A DNA stretch of 64,000 nt from Hemibagrus wyckioides (Eukaryota; Chordata; Actinopteri; Siluriformes; Bagridae), in the NCBI RefSeq assembly GCF_019097595.1, contig NC_080726.1, positions 10,576,205 through 10,640,204 of the forward strand. Direction: 5' to 3'. Position 1 is the first letter of the stretch, and each line of letters starts with the position of its first letter. Positions 11,863-23,659 of this stretch are shown piece by piece. The notes under the pieces were generated by a model. That model saw nothing but the letters and a program-made list of their open reading frames with translations. It was not told the DNA's origin and searched no databases. The position numbers and the translations under genes are program-made.

Positions 11863-13534
11863 TGTCTGTTCAAATATCTGTGGATCATCTATAGGCTGAT
11901 TTCAGTCAGAAGTGGGTCAGAAGGATAAGTTTGTTTAAATATGAAAACTAACACTATCCCTCAAATACTGGAAAACACTGGAGTGCTTCATCCTCATGTC
12001 ACTCAAGAGATGCCCTGTGAACATTTCTCTCAATCTTTCTTTAAAAAAATGAGCACATTATCCATACACATAATATATATTTATATTTGTTTACTTACAG
12101 TATTTGTATTGATGCAGCCCCTATCAGAACCTTCATGAAGCATCGTCACTGATGTCTTCAGCCAGCGTGTATGTGTATGTACTCATCAAATCGCTGCACA
12201 GGATTCTTGACAACTTGAGCGATCATCTCATTTCATGATCCTGTTAATGTGCCTGTCGATTAGTAGACGTCCCCTCCGGCAGCACCAATTTTCTCTTTCC
12301 TTTCCTACCTGAACTTGTTATACTGCCCTGAATAACACATTCATTTTTTATGACCTTCAAATCATCTCCATATGCCCCCAAACACCCAAAAAGCTAAAAG
12401 TTTTACTGATACCATGAAAAGCAGCTAAATCAGCACTGAATTCTTCATAGAAGGATCTCCATTAACCTTTTATTATTTTCCATATGTTTTGCTTTATTTA
12501 ATTTATTTATTTAATTATTTATTTATTATTTTTTTGAATGTTGACTGGAAGCGCTTTCTCTTTCTCACTTTCTCTGTTTTCTCTATCTCTCTGTCTGTGC
12601 AAGCCACAGGGTTTACAGTAATCAATGGTGATGAATGGAGGGGAAGGCTCTCTTTATTCTGCTCCTCACTGAATAGAAAGTTTCCATTATCTCTCACAAT
12701 GTATTCACTCTATCAAAGTGACAGGGTTGAGGCGAGCCACACTCCATTGCCCTCCCCTTGTGCCCTACCTGCCTACGTAGGCCTGCTTCAAAAGCAGGAG
12801 GAAAGGGCGAGGGGAGGTTTAAAGCAAAAACGGCATTGAGATTGGTTCTATGATCTTTAAGTCCGGCCCAATTAGGAACGATCGTTTGGAGCGTTTCTTT
12901 TCATCAAAAGGATTTTCCAAAATTGCAATTCGGTGAATCTAGGTTTGTGTCAGTGAATGCTATGAGAAACTCCAGAAGATGACGCAACATGATTTGAGGA
13001 GAAAGGGCTACAATTCCCAAAGTGCAACTGTTTTTCTTTGCCCGTGTTTATAAAGCAAAGAGTACAGAACAAACAGCATCTCCAACAGGAAATGTGGAGA
13101 TTCACTGATTCAGTTTGAATCAGAGCTCAGGGTTGATTTTTTTTTCTCTTCAGTCGTTTATTTTGCTATATGCATATTACAACATATTCTTTCCTGTCAC
13201 ACAATAAATATACTCATATGCTGTACATTACTCTGTACTGTATTTGTATTTAATGAATAATGATCTACTCATTCCAATAGCTATACTTTACTCATGAGTA
13301 TAACAATATATTTAATAATAATATTAATTTTAAGAGCAATTGCATTATTAATACTGCTTGTCCAGACTTTTTTGTTTTTTTGTTTGTTTGCAGATCTGGC
13401 AACCCTCATCAAACCCCTTCATACACTAGTTAAAATAAATAACACTGATCTGAAGAAAATCTTCAACCACAGAAGAAAATTCTATTAAATATCATTTCTA
13501 TTTAGTGTATATTTTTAGCAGCTGTCAGGTGGCA
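10831..13534. other. Non-coding stretch
   Basis: AT-rich DNA with no supported gene. It contains a (TA)n tract at 11,831-11,859, T-rich and ATTT-rich runs near 12,490-12,530 and around 13,290-13,380, and a GC-balanced patch near 12,600-12,840. Frames of 90-116 codons at 11.45 and 12.49 kb start inside low-complexity sequence and lack homology I recognise. Confidence 0.5.
11831..11859. repeat. (TA)n microsatellite
   Basis: About fourteen TA units. Confidence 0.9.
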
Positions 13535-13760
13535 GAGACGATTGCAGTTACAGGTACAGGCTTTATTATTAAAGCCGGCAGACCAATCCGAATCACCTGA
13601 TTATATCTGACAGTAGCGTAGTCAAAAACAATAGCAGGATCAGGTGAACAGAAAACACACTTGACAAGACAAAACTAAAATCCAAAAACCTGAGAGCAAT
13701 AAACTAAATCATAAACCAGGCAAGCAAACACAAGATACAAGGCTTGGCATGTCAGTCTGG
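13535..13760 (-). repeat. Interspersed repeat, family A copy 1 (minus strand)
   Basis: Read on the minus strand, the end of this stretch has AATAAAGCCTGTACCTGTAA, a CAATCGTCTCTGCC block and TGACAG. The plus strand at 31,620-31,675 ends similarly, with ATAAAAACAGTAACTGTGAT, a CATCCGTCTC block and ATGACA. Both are preceded by a T-rich, CCTG-rich body. The shared AATAAA-like signal and terminal TGACA suggest a retroposed or LTR-derived family known widely in fish. The assignment of family type is uncertain. Confidence 0.4.
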
Positions 13761-13801
13761 TAGAAGCACTGGACGGTAAATTCTGTTGTTTTTGAGAGTT
13801 A

Positions 13802-13830
13802 CAATAATAATAATAATGATAATAATAATG

Positions 13831-13874
<44 letters not shown>

Positions 13875-13911
13875 TGTTATTATTATTATTATTGTTGTTG
13901 TTGTTGTTGTA
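13802..13911. repeat. Compound (AAT)n(ATT)n(GTT)n triplet tract
   Basis: An AAT block with two GAT interruptions turns into its own complement (TTATTATT) and then into a GTT block. The AAT and ATT halves can fold back on each other. The same three-part architecture occurs in the opposite orientation at 28,851-28,922. A 61-codon poly-isoleucine frame across it is an artefact. Confidence 0.9.
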
Positions 13912-14559
13912 GCAGTATTAATAATCATCATTATTTATATTTTTAAAAATGCTGTTCAGATGGAGATGTAAATAATGGGCCCCATAAATCTTTATTTAAT
14001 TGAAGAAATCAAATCAAATCAAATATACCAAACCTGTTTTCTTTTTTTTATCATATAATACAAATTGATGATTTAAATATTTGTTGGAATATTTATTTGT
14101 TAAAGCATTTCACAAAAAGCAGGTGGTGAAATTAACAGCGTTATATTTTAAGATCCAATCAGCTGTGTGTTGCTGTCTGGATATAATTACCCTGCGATGT
14201 CACTGGATATTGTTTTAATTCATCTTTTTTTAAATGAAGCATGCAAATGGGCACGTTTGTGCAAGTTACACCCACAATCCTCCAGCTACAGTATGCTGTG
14301 ATGTAATTTATCACGATTATATTGTGTGTATCATAAAGCACTCTTGTGTCACACATGTATTTCTAGATTTAAAGTCCAATTGTTTACAGTGACCCATTGT
14401 CCTAAATAGGTGCCATTGTTTCAGCTGGCATGGTTCTGTGTTATGTCCTTCCTATCTGCCTTCTGACTGGTCATGTCATGGCTGCCTTGCTGAGAGACGT
14501 TGAGCTGAATATAAAGTAGTGGTCCTCCTCCTAAGGGTCATACACTTAGCAGAGGAAAA
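13912..14559. other. Non-coding, no feature recognised
   Basis: AT-rich DNA including a short AAATC direct repeat (about four units at 14,010-14,026). No gene was seen. Confidence 0.5.
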
Positions 14560-14880
14560 AGTTGACCCAGATCCTCCCGCTGACTATGAGGGGAGGGAGA
14601 GACCCATTTTCCATGCTTTGTAAGACTGCTTTCCCTCTAGTTGCTATTAAGCAAAGTATAATAATCCCAAACTGCAGCTTTTCACTTCTCTCTCCCTCAT
14701 TACCTTTTAATGCTGTTGATCAAGGAAAATGACTTTGTACTTTCCTTTACCTTTTTAATTTGCACCAAGGTCAATTAACCCTCGCTATTAAAGTTACATT
14801 CAGCGTGCTTGGCCTGAGTTGAACAGAATGCCACCAGGCCGTCTCTAGCACAAGCTGGGTCTCGTAACCATGGCGAAAAT
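14560..14880. promoter_or_regulatory. Candidate conserved non-coding element
   Basis: Non-repetitive and of balanced composition, with TTAATTTGCACC, GGTCAATTAACC and GCTATTAAAG motifs between 14,755 and 14,800. No coding frame or splice pair was seen. Suggested by composition only. Confidence 0.25.
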
Positions 14881-15814
14881 ATAGTGACAGAGTAGCAAAT
14901 AGTACTGATGTAGCTTCACATTCCATATGTTACATTACTTTAGGATAGGGTAATTTCTCGCTTGGCTTACATGCATTAGCTACAGAGTCCTTGTCATTCT
15001 GCATAAACCTATTACAGAGCCAGACGTTGAAAACTACCCATATGTCTAAAAGCTTTTTCTCAAGGGTAATACACCCTGAAGGTAATAAGATGGCATAGCA
15101 TGCAAAATACTGTTCCCGGAACCCAGGAAGGGTGGACGTTTGGATCATCTATAATAATACAACAGCATTAGCAGCTCAAAATGTGCTACCATAAGGATAA
15201 TAATAATAGGAACAGATGTGAAAGCTGGCAAACTCCGATGTAATAAAACAGACAGCCTCAGGATAGTAAATGTTATTATTAATATTAATACATGACCAAA
15301 GAGCTTATGAATAGCTTTTCAAATGAACTGACAAATTCAATCTTGTCCCTTTTTTATTATGTTCATGATATTAATTAGTCAGAACAGTTCCTCTATAGTG
15401 AGATCACTTTAACAGTATCAATATGAATGAGTCCTCGCTTCTGATTGAAAGTACTGTACAATTCAGCGAACAACATTTTAATAAGCGTACACGTTAAATT
15501 GTAGAAACTTTCATTTGGTATTGCACCGTACATGTATTGTATGGCACATCTATTCTAGTAGGATAAAACCACCATAAAGGTTAGGAAGAATATGCCTGAA
15601 AATATGAAGTGCACAGCTACAACCTTGAAGCAATTAAATGCTCTGAAGTGCTTCTTTTTTTGCAAGCATTAGGCTACCGCATTTCACCAAAGGGAAAAAG
15701 GCTTTTAAACTGACTAAACCTACTGTTCCCTGCACACCACTGTGAGTTACTTGGAAATAACTAATATAATCTATAAACCACAAAGGCACACTATGAATTC
15801 AGTTGGATAATACC
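14881..15814. other. Non-coding, no feature recognised
   Basis: AT-rich DNA. A 72-codon minus-strand frame at 14,930-15,148 has no recognisable features. Confidence 0.5.
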
Positions 15815-16365
15815 AGTTATATCAGTGCTGTTAAATGCTTGATTTTGATTGGCCAGATGGTGCTGATTCATTTTCTATAATAGTGGTTCAGACAATAGTT
15901 CCAGGTGCATATTATTGCACTAATATGATATCATTTCTCCAGTATGTTACTTACATGAATGGATTTTAAAACTCCAGAGTATGCACTTTGTAGCAGTCAG
16001 ATGTAGAGCTGTAATTTTACGTTTTGAAATTCTTCAATATAGAAGGTGATGCAGTGTCTATAACAACAATCTGTGCTATTTTTTTGTTTTACTAACTTCA
16101 AGACAGAAAAAAAAAACAGATGCGGGTCCATGAGTGACTTTTATAGCTGTATATAAAGCAGTATGTATAGCAGTGATAACAGAAGCTATAGCATTCAACA
16201 TCATAATGGAAAATAGTATGATATGTTGTTATTTATTAAGTAAAAAATATTCGCCTTGGCAAAACGCTGCGGTAAAAAACGAAATAAAATACATCACACT
16301 GCTTCATGATTGATTATTTTCCTATAACAGCATGCATGCTCATGGTTTATTCTCTAGATATCATG
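15815..16365. mobile_element. Probable non-autonomous DNA transposon (MITE-like)
   Basis: The left part reads ATCAGTGCTGTTAAATGCTT, then TTGATTGGCCAG and a CATTTTCTATAATAG stretch. The right part reads TTTTCCTATAACAGCATGC near 16,318-16,336. I recognise this combination from a fish interspersed repeat of roughly this length that begins with a TATCACTGCTG-type sequence and carries a TTTTCCTATAACAGCA block. No transposase is encoded. Ends and target-site duplication could not be fixed by eye. Confidence 0.4.
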
Positions 16366-17630
16366 GCACCTCTTAAGAATATCCCATTGAAAGTCCTAAG
16401 GTTTATATGTTACACTCTTGCCTTTGCAACAAGTATTATAAAAACTCAATAACCTGGTTATTATCTCAGTTGTTTGGAGAGCACAGAACTTGGGCGAGAA
16501 GGCTTTATTTGGAAGCAAAAAAAGTCTTCTCTCTCTATCATGGCATAACCAAAAATAACAGAAAATCGCCTCTTCCTATTTCATGGGAAAAAAGAAACTT
16601 GCATCCTCTGTGTATCAGTTGTATCAGTTTTCATTTGCTGTTTATTTAACCTAGGTTTACTGCAGGCAACAACGAAGAAACAAAGAGGTTTGTTATACAC
16701 TAATGTTAATGTTAATGGTAATGCGGCAATTGAGCTATTCGTTTAAATTCTACAGGAAAGAATGGTTATATTTATAGTTTACAGCGTGTGGAAATGTGAA
16801 AAGGTCATTGCAATAATGATGGACTGGTGAAGGGGAAACTATAAAGTCAGCTCATCTTTGTTTTTAAATGCTGCTAAGTGGCTCTGGCATTCAAAAGTGT
16901 AAAAAAGATAATATGTGCTGAAATGTCCTTAAATGATTTCACTTCATTCTCTTTTGTCTTGTGGTGTTTCTTTGCCTCTGACTTGTTCATTGCTTCATCT
17001 AATATTACAAGGACTGTTTTCCTCAGCGCTATATGAACAATATTTGAAGAAATAAAATGAATAAAGTTCTATAAAAACTCAATCAATATAATCAAGTCAA
17101 ATAACATTAACCCACACAATGGTCTGCTAAATGAGAACTTTTGAGAATATCATGTTTGATCAGAGATCCCATGCTCTCTCTACATCTCTGTCACAGGACC
17201 CAGATTATTGCTTCTAATCTGTGAGTTTTCTGGAAGCCCCAGCCCAGATTCAGATTCCTGCACACCTAGGTTTCTGTTTCAGACTCTTTCATCATAACCT
17301 TATCCTCTGCCTGTCTTACTTTCATTTCCCCTTGGACCACGAGGCTCAGATTTATGAGCCCTTCTCTTGTTACGTCTTTAAATAAAATGTGGGTTGGTGT
17401 CTTCGAGGTGGTTCCCAGCAGAGATAGTAGACAAGGAAGTCTGTTCCCTGGTCCACCCTCAAAGGCGTGTTCTCCCAAACACAATATCTGCCAGCAAGCG
17501 TGAGAACAGCCTTAGTGTGTTTATTTTAGTTCATATCTTGTAATTAGACATGGGAACATTAACCTGCTGGATCTCATACTTTTAACACTCATGTGGACCC
17601 TAGTGTGGACACAATTTTTCTTTTTCAGTC

Positions 17631-17670
<40 letters not shown>

Positions 17671-18359
17671 AGATGCGAAGGAACTGAGTGAAGCAGTTAT
17701 TGCTAGTCCATTGGAGGAAGGAGAGAAGAAAAAAAATCTACCCAGTTCTATGGAAAGCAATTACTGAGGAAATGAGAGATTTACAAATAAAGAGCGTTAT
17801 CACCTCTGGCCATACAGACATGAGAACACAGGAACCCAATGGATGATGGAGGTGGCTATGAAGGTGGTCTGAAATAATTAACTAGGTAGAGGTGGATACA
17901 ATAAAGAGAAGCCAATTGGAGATGAGACTCAACTTCAAATATATTTAAATGCAAATATATTTTTTTTTAAAAATGATCAATGTGCAGTTAAATGAACCCA
18001 CGTAACTGTAACTGTCTGTTCCAAAACAGAGTCAAATAAAGTGTAAAAACATCCACCATCGAATTCTTGCCCAGCCCTATTCATCAGCAGAAAGCTGACT
18101 ATTCAGAGTAGACTTGGAGCTGAAACACGATTCGCAATCAACCAAAAGAGCACTTATGAGCAAGCAATCAGTAATGCAATTCGTAATATAAATGATATGA
18201 TTAATTTCAATTACAACAGCTGTCGAAACACAACCGAACTAAAATATAACTCTCAAGCATATGCTGCGGGGTCACGTTTGTCCTTGATACATTTTCGCAC
18301 ATTTCTTCTCCATTTTTCTTCATCAGTTGACGGAAATTGTGTTGATAAGGGCGATATTT
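16366..18359. other. Non-coding stretch with (GA)n tract
   Basis: No supported gene. A (GA)n tract lies at 17,634-17,670. The 17,190-17,490 segment is CT-rich with repeat-like CCTG motifs but could not be assigned. Frames of 60-90 codons are unsupported. Confidence 0.5.
17634..17670. repeat. (GA)n microsatellite
   Basis: GA tract of about 37 bp with one GGG interruption near 17,661. Confidence 0.9.
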
Positions 18360-18640
18360 GTTCAGGCAGCTCAGCACAAGGTAAATTAATTTCACTGAAG
18401 CCCTCTCGGTCTGAGAGGATCATTCATTCTGCCAGTCACGTCACTAAACAACTATTAAATCAATTTTAAAAAGATCATGGTTTACACAAGAGGACCAAAT
18501 AACCACGCGGTGTTTGCATTCAAGTGTGAATTGCAGGGATTTAATTAGAAGTTAATTTGAGTCATTCTGCTAATACAAACAGTATGGAAATGAGAGGCTG
18601 CATCTGTGTCGAGAGACACTTCCTCAGTATGTACTGGGAA
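18360..18640. promoter_or_regulatory. Candidate conserved non-coding element
   Basis: Non-repetitive DNA with clustered TAAT/ATTA cores (AAATTAATTTCACT, TTTAATTAGAAGTTAATTTG) and a CACGTCAC element near 18,437. No coding frame fits. The call rests on motif density alone. Confidence 0.27.
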
Positions 18641-19039
18641 TGACAGACAGGAGAGGACAAACTACGGGAGCGGGAACACACACTCAGCCCCTCATGTAGC
18701 TGCTGGAATAGACTGTACTCAAGCAAAGGACTGAATAATCGAGCTTGTTATTTTTACTCATATCAGCAGTGACGGCTGGTGTTGAGATTAGCTTTGAGGG
18801 CTAAAATCTAATATCTATCAGCAGTTTTTTAGTTATTAAATTATTTTACAGTTTATTATTAAATCTTAAATGATTGAGGTTGAGGAAGTGCATTAAACCA
18901 TGAGGATTCATCAATCAATGGCATAATAAGAAAGATGTGGGGCAGACTACACACACACACACACACACACGCACACATTTAAATATATGTATCTGTATTA
19001 GTGATTTTTTTTAATCCTTGTTGAGTCGAGTTATTCATC
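18641..19039. other. Non-coding with short (AC)n tract
   Basis: A (CA)n tract of about 20 bp lies at 18,951-18,971. Nothing else was recognised. Confidence 0.5.
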
Positions 19040-19260
19040 AGTGTCAGTGTCATCGATTTGCTTAAAATCCATAGAATGCTGCTGTTACCACTTTAACATC
19101 CACTAACATGTCAGTATAATCCAGCACTGGTCATTATTGGTCATATGATGGATCTTTAGTAGTGATGGACAGGGTAAAGAGGCTGCAATTAGTAACTGCA
19201 CTAACATATTTACATATTTAAAAAGTACACCTATGTGTTAGGTATACCTGATAAAATGGC
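19040..19260. mobile_element. Probable Tc1-related non-autonomous repeat
   Basis: Ends with a GTACACCTATGTGTTAGGTATACCTGATAA-type sequence (19,225-19,254, given in part), which resembles the GTGTACCTAATAAAGTGG terminus of a fish Tc1-type repeat. The inside includes ATCCAGCACTGGTC and AGTGATGGACAGGGTAAAG, which recall the same family. The 5' terminus is unclear. No coding capacity. Confidence 0.35.
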
Positions 19261-19912
19261 AACCTTGTGCATTCTCTCACTACATACTGTAACATGGAGC
19301 ATCACCACCTGTAAATAAGGATCTCTTTTTATCATTCCTACATATACCAATTTATCATCTTTTCATGCCGAGGTCACAATATATTTGCTCCAATGAATAA
19401 GTTTCTGGCATGGCTGTAATGATATGAAGATTTTTTTTGTTTTGTTGTTATAGCACGTAATTCAGCAGTAATTTGTACATTTGCATGATATATTGAATGG
19501 AGCCTTACATGAAAATCCCCTAGAAAAAAAAAGTCCATTTAGATGCATTAAATCAAAATGCAAATGAAAGCTAATTATGTCACGATGCTGAGGTGTGAGC
19601 ATTCCTGGTGTAATTATGCTGAGAGAGCTCAGCTGAAAACTCAGATGACACTAGACTGCTCCGCGCCAAAGCCACTGCGGAAAGCGGAGCATGTTAACGC
19701 TGAAAAGTGGCACGAATTAAATGCTCAAAGACACAACTCTTGCTGAATGCCAAGTGATGAAAAACATCACCAAAGAGATAAAATGTATGGTAAACTGCAA
19801 AAATCTTCTGTTTAACCATTTCATAGGCCTGATCAAAAACAAACAAAAAACAGGGGAAAAATGAGCCATGCTACACCATTGAGCTTGTTGTATGTATTTG
19901 TATCCTAATATA

Positions 19913-19918
<6 letters not shown>
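19261..19918. other. Non-coding, no feature recognised
   Basis: AT-rich DNA with a 62-codon plus-strand frame at 19,558-19,746 that has no recognisable domain. Nothing else was seen. Confidence 0.5.

Positions 19919-19985
<67 letters not shown>
19919..19985. repeat. (TA)33 microsatellite
   Basis: Uninterrupted TA dinucleotides for 66-67 bp, preceded by TAATATAATA. Self-complementary and liable to extrude a cruciform or be mis-sequenced. Confidence 0.95.
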
Positions 19986-19987
<2 letters not shown>

Positions 19988-20159
19988 TGTTCTAATTAAT
20001 AAAGCAAATGCTTTTTAATATTCACTTTTAGGGTATGGTAAAAAAAAAAAAAAGCCACACAAAAGACTAAATAAAATAACACATAAATTCTTTCAAATAT
20101 TATATATATATATTTGAAATATATATTTTATTATTTTATTTTATTTATATATACATAAG

Positions 20160-20220
20160 TCTTGTGACAGTGTGGGATATATATATATAGATCTATACTA
20201 TTTAAAACACTGTCACAAGA
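20160..20220. repeat. Perfect 14-bp inverted repeat with AT-rich loop
   Basis: TCTTGTGACAGTGT at 20,160-20,173 is exactly complementary to ACACTGTCACAAGA at 20,207-20,220. The 33-bp spacer contains TATATATATATAGATCTATA, which is itself partly palindromic. It may be the remains of a miniature transposon's ends or a chance hairpin. Confidence 0.8.
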
Positions 20221-21820
20221 GAGGAATTTTTTTCTGTCACTGGTCATCTGGCTGCCATTAAGTGTCCTGATCTCTGACAGCAAGATCCTTTTATATAGCA
20301 ATTCCATCTGTGGTGTAGAGACTGAGCAGACAAACACTGAAGGTTATATAGTTGCTAACATATTGGTGTAGGTCAAAACCATCCATATTAACTTGTTCCT
20401 GGTTGGAAAAAAAAGGATAAGGTTTAAAGAATCTTAGAGTGGCTACATGAAAAATTCATAATGCACATGATTAAAGATTTACCCATTACGTGGGATAACT
20501 TCAATAAATATTAGGAGCACAGAGCAGACAGCAGAGCAAATCAATGTAAGTAAAGTAGCAATTCAGCAGCACAGCGGCTATGAGGATAAGATCTCTTGTG
20601 GTCACAAGCTATGCAGAGATCAACTGCCTTTTTCACAAATGAATTCATGCCATCCCTGTAAAAATACGCACACACAAGGGTTGAATTACAAGTCGAGTGT
20701 AATGGGTGTATTTATTTTTTATATTCGCATATCTTGTGCCAAACATTTCTGTGAAATTAGGGTTTAAAACGTTAAAATTCATTGAAAATGCCACCACATA
20801 TTGTGCATCAATCTAACCAGTGCTGTGCCCTGAGGGATATTTCACTTCAGATTTGAGCTCTTAGCTGGTGCACACCTGTTTTCACTCATCAATGAATTAC
20901 TAATTATTATCTGATCTGAAACTGTAAGATATTAAACTATGCCATGGTCTGAATCTCAAACAAAAATAATAAAAAAAAAAGAAATTAGAAAAGCCTGTAG
21001 AATCTGCTAAGGATCGTTACAGAATATATTAACAGTACACTGCAGTGCATTCATGTGAAGAACAATATGAATGCAAGGGAGGGAAAAGAAATCTATACAG
21101 CCACAGCATGATAATCTACATTTTCTTAACTTTCAACAAAAATTCTGAGCCATGGCAGCCCTAGCTAATTTCAAGCATGGCAAATAAAAAAGGTTCTAAT
21201 CAAAACGCTGAGCAAACCCTCCATTTTCATCAATGCACTGTTTCATCTTGTGCTGAATACCAATGACATGGCACTGCGCTCTAGTCCCCTCGGGCCAGAA
21301 GAGAATGTGACTCCCTCATACACAACCTCATCTGTATATCTCATTTCTCTTCCATTCTTTTCAATGCACATGTCTCTAACCAAACGCAAGTGTCAGAAAG
21401 ATTTATTGCAAGTTTTGTTGTAAGCACATGAATTACATGAATTACTGACTATTTAGATTTATATTAATTTTGTATTTCAAACCTGCAACACAACCTAATC
21501 TAAACATGAGGCTCTGGCAGGCAGTTTGTAGGCTACAAACTACTGTCTGATTAAGTAATCGATATGTATGTAGGTCATCTGAATATCAAGTTGGTAGCTG
21601 TAAACATCCTGTGGTATTTTAATATTCAGAAAACAAATCAATGTAAAACAATCCACTACAAATTTGTTGGTACACTTTATGGAAATAAACAAATTCCCCT
21701 CACAAAAAAAGTATTGGCCCCCTTATTCAGTATTGACACTAAGTGACTTCCTGTAACATCTAAGAAGGTTGGAGACACTTAATCTGCGTATAACATTTTA
21801 GTTTAAACCATTTTTCAAAT
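20221..21820. other. Non-coding, no feature recognised
   Basis: AT-rich DNA with no repeat or gene I can support. Confidence 0.5.
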
Positions 21821-22329
21821 ACTTTATAGGTTTTGTGGACACCTGACCTCAAACTCATATAAGGGTCTTCCCCAGACTATTGCCACAAATTTTTTTGCAC
21901 ACAATTCTATTTTTTTAAAATACAATCTGTATGCTGTAGCATTAATATTTCTCATTACTGGAAGTAAGTGGCCCAAACCTTTTCCAGCATTACAATGGCC
22001 CTCTGCAAGCTCCATAAATACATGGTTTGCCAAGACAGAAGTGAAACACCTTGCCTGTCCTGCACAGAATCCTGACCTGAACCCCACTGAAAACTTTTGA
22101 GATGAACTGTAACACCTCAGGCCTTTTTGCCCAAAATCAGTGTTTGTCCTCAGTCTTGCAGCTGAATGAGCACAAATCCCCAGATCCACACTCCAAAATC
22201 TTGAGGAAAGCCTTTGTTGAAGAGTGGAGATTATTATAACAGCAAAGTGGACTAAATCTGGAATGGGATTTTCAGAAAGCATATATCAGTGTGATGGTTA
22301 GGTGACTACAAAGATGTGGCTATATAGTG
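21821..22329 (+). mobile_element. Internally deleted Tc1-like element with both ends
   Basis: The left end (ACTTTATAGGTTTTGTGGAC) and the reverse complement of the right end (CACTATATAGCCACATC...GTAGTCACCTAACC) align, including the GTGGACACCTGAC-type stretch, so both terminal repeats are present at about 509 bp. The interior keeps the 3' part of a Tc1 transposase gene on the plus strand. CCAGCATTACAATGG sits where the second catalytic Asp codon is expected and now reads QHYN. CCTGACCTGAACCCCACTGA corresponds to the conserved PDLNP(I/T)E motif before the catalytic Glu. GGAAAGCCTTTGTTGAAGAG and AACAGCAAAGTGGACTAAAT match the C-terminal end. Stops and shifts prevent translation. A 152-codon minus-strand frame across it is an antisense artefact. 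Confidence 0.72.
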
Positions 22330-23554
22330 AATATGGACACCGGTGTTTTCCTGTTTTCTCAGAAAGAATTGCAATTAGGAATGTTAATATTACATTTTTT
22401 TTTTGTAAAAAATGATATAAGGATATAATAAAAACGCTAATAGTTACAATAATAATTACATTTTCAAGCATTTTCTCTTGCTGTTTGCATAAAAATAGAA
22501 TTATATGTTTATTTTATGCACGCATTGCTCATTTATATAAAGACTGCCATTATTTCTAGAGAGCATTTCAAGAAGCATAGGATTCAAGAGCAAGTAGCAA
22601 ACAGGACCCAAGCCCTTTTGCATGCTTTTATGCTATTTATAAAACCCTGTCAGATTTAAAGATACAAGAGTTCTTTTCTTTCTTTCTTTCTTTTTTTCTT
22701 AAATATATTTATTTATTATTTTTATATGGAGCAACAGAGGCAAATGAAATCCACATGAAAAATACAAATCCTGTCTGGAAATTCTGAAAATACCTACAGC
22801 AAGAAAACAAGATTTAATATTTATTATAATGATATTGATAACTTGGGTCTATAAAGCTACTTCACTAGGCTAAGTCTAATGCAATGAACAGCATTCCCCC
22901 AACATCATCATTTATTATGGAATTCTACTTAAATAAAAGCAGCCATTTTAAATGAACATAGTGCTGACATTAAGTGGATCAGTTTACAGTAATGTGTGCT
23001 TTGTTTATGTTATCTTAATTAAAGGCGGGTGAGTCTGCTAGCTCTTGAATCACAGTGTGTGGAGGAAAATCAATATGACAGCCTGAACTTGCTTATCAAA
23101 CTTTGGTGATTTATGTGCCTTTGATTAATTCCTTTTCTTGAAAATGGGAGATATTTGCACAGCATAAATGTCATGTTGAGCAGCTCCCTGATTACTGAAA
23201 CAAAGGGCAGTCATTATCATGGAATGGAGACTTGGTGTTTTTTCAGGGCCAGTGCTTTTTCTGGGCTTTGCCTACTATTAAATATAGCAATGTGGAAAAT
23301 TCTGCCCTTAAGACCATGACACTATACATGATAATTAAAGCAGGCATGTCTCTGGACTTGGGTGAACTCATTTATAGCCTGGCTGCATCACTTTTATTTG
23401 AAAAGTACCTACATTCTACCTTCATAATACTTTCATAGACATTGCATAAATATTTTATAAAGCAATGGTCAGAGGACTTATGTAAGGCTTATGTCAAAAC
23501 TCATGAGGCAACACTGCAGATTTTATTGAATATGACAATTTGCCTATAGGCATG
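22330..23554. other. Non-coding, no feature recognised
   Basis: AT-rich DNA with a short TTTC run near 22,677-22,700. No gene was seen. Confidence 0.5.
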
Positions 23555-23655
23555 TATTGGGAGGTGGGAGAAAAATAGAGAATGCAGAGAAAACACAGGA
23601 GATTCCCGGAGCGGTGAGGCAGCAATGCTACCTGCTGCACTACCATGCCATTCAC
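23555..23655 (-). repeat. SINE-like repeat fragment, minus strand
   Basis: GGGAGGTGGGAGAAAAATAG, AACACAGGAGATTCCCGGAG and GCTGCACTACCATGCC appear in the order seen in the related 9.6, 35.2 and 62.8 kb repeats (GGGAGGAAACC...CCACCGTGC). It directly abuts the next SINE. Confidence 0.45.
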
Positions 23656-23659
23656 TGTG

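Noticed and set aside
13786..13971. Poly-isoleucine frame
   Set aside because: Translation of the (AAT)n tract.
21824..22282. 152-codon minus-strand frame
   Set aside because: Antisense of a Tc1 element whose coding sense is plus.
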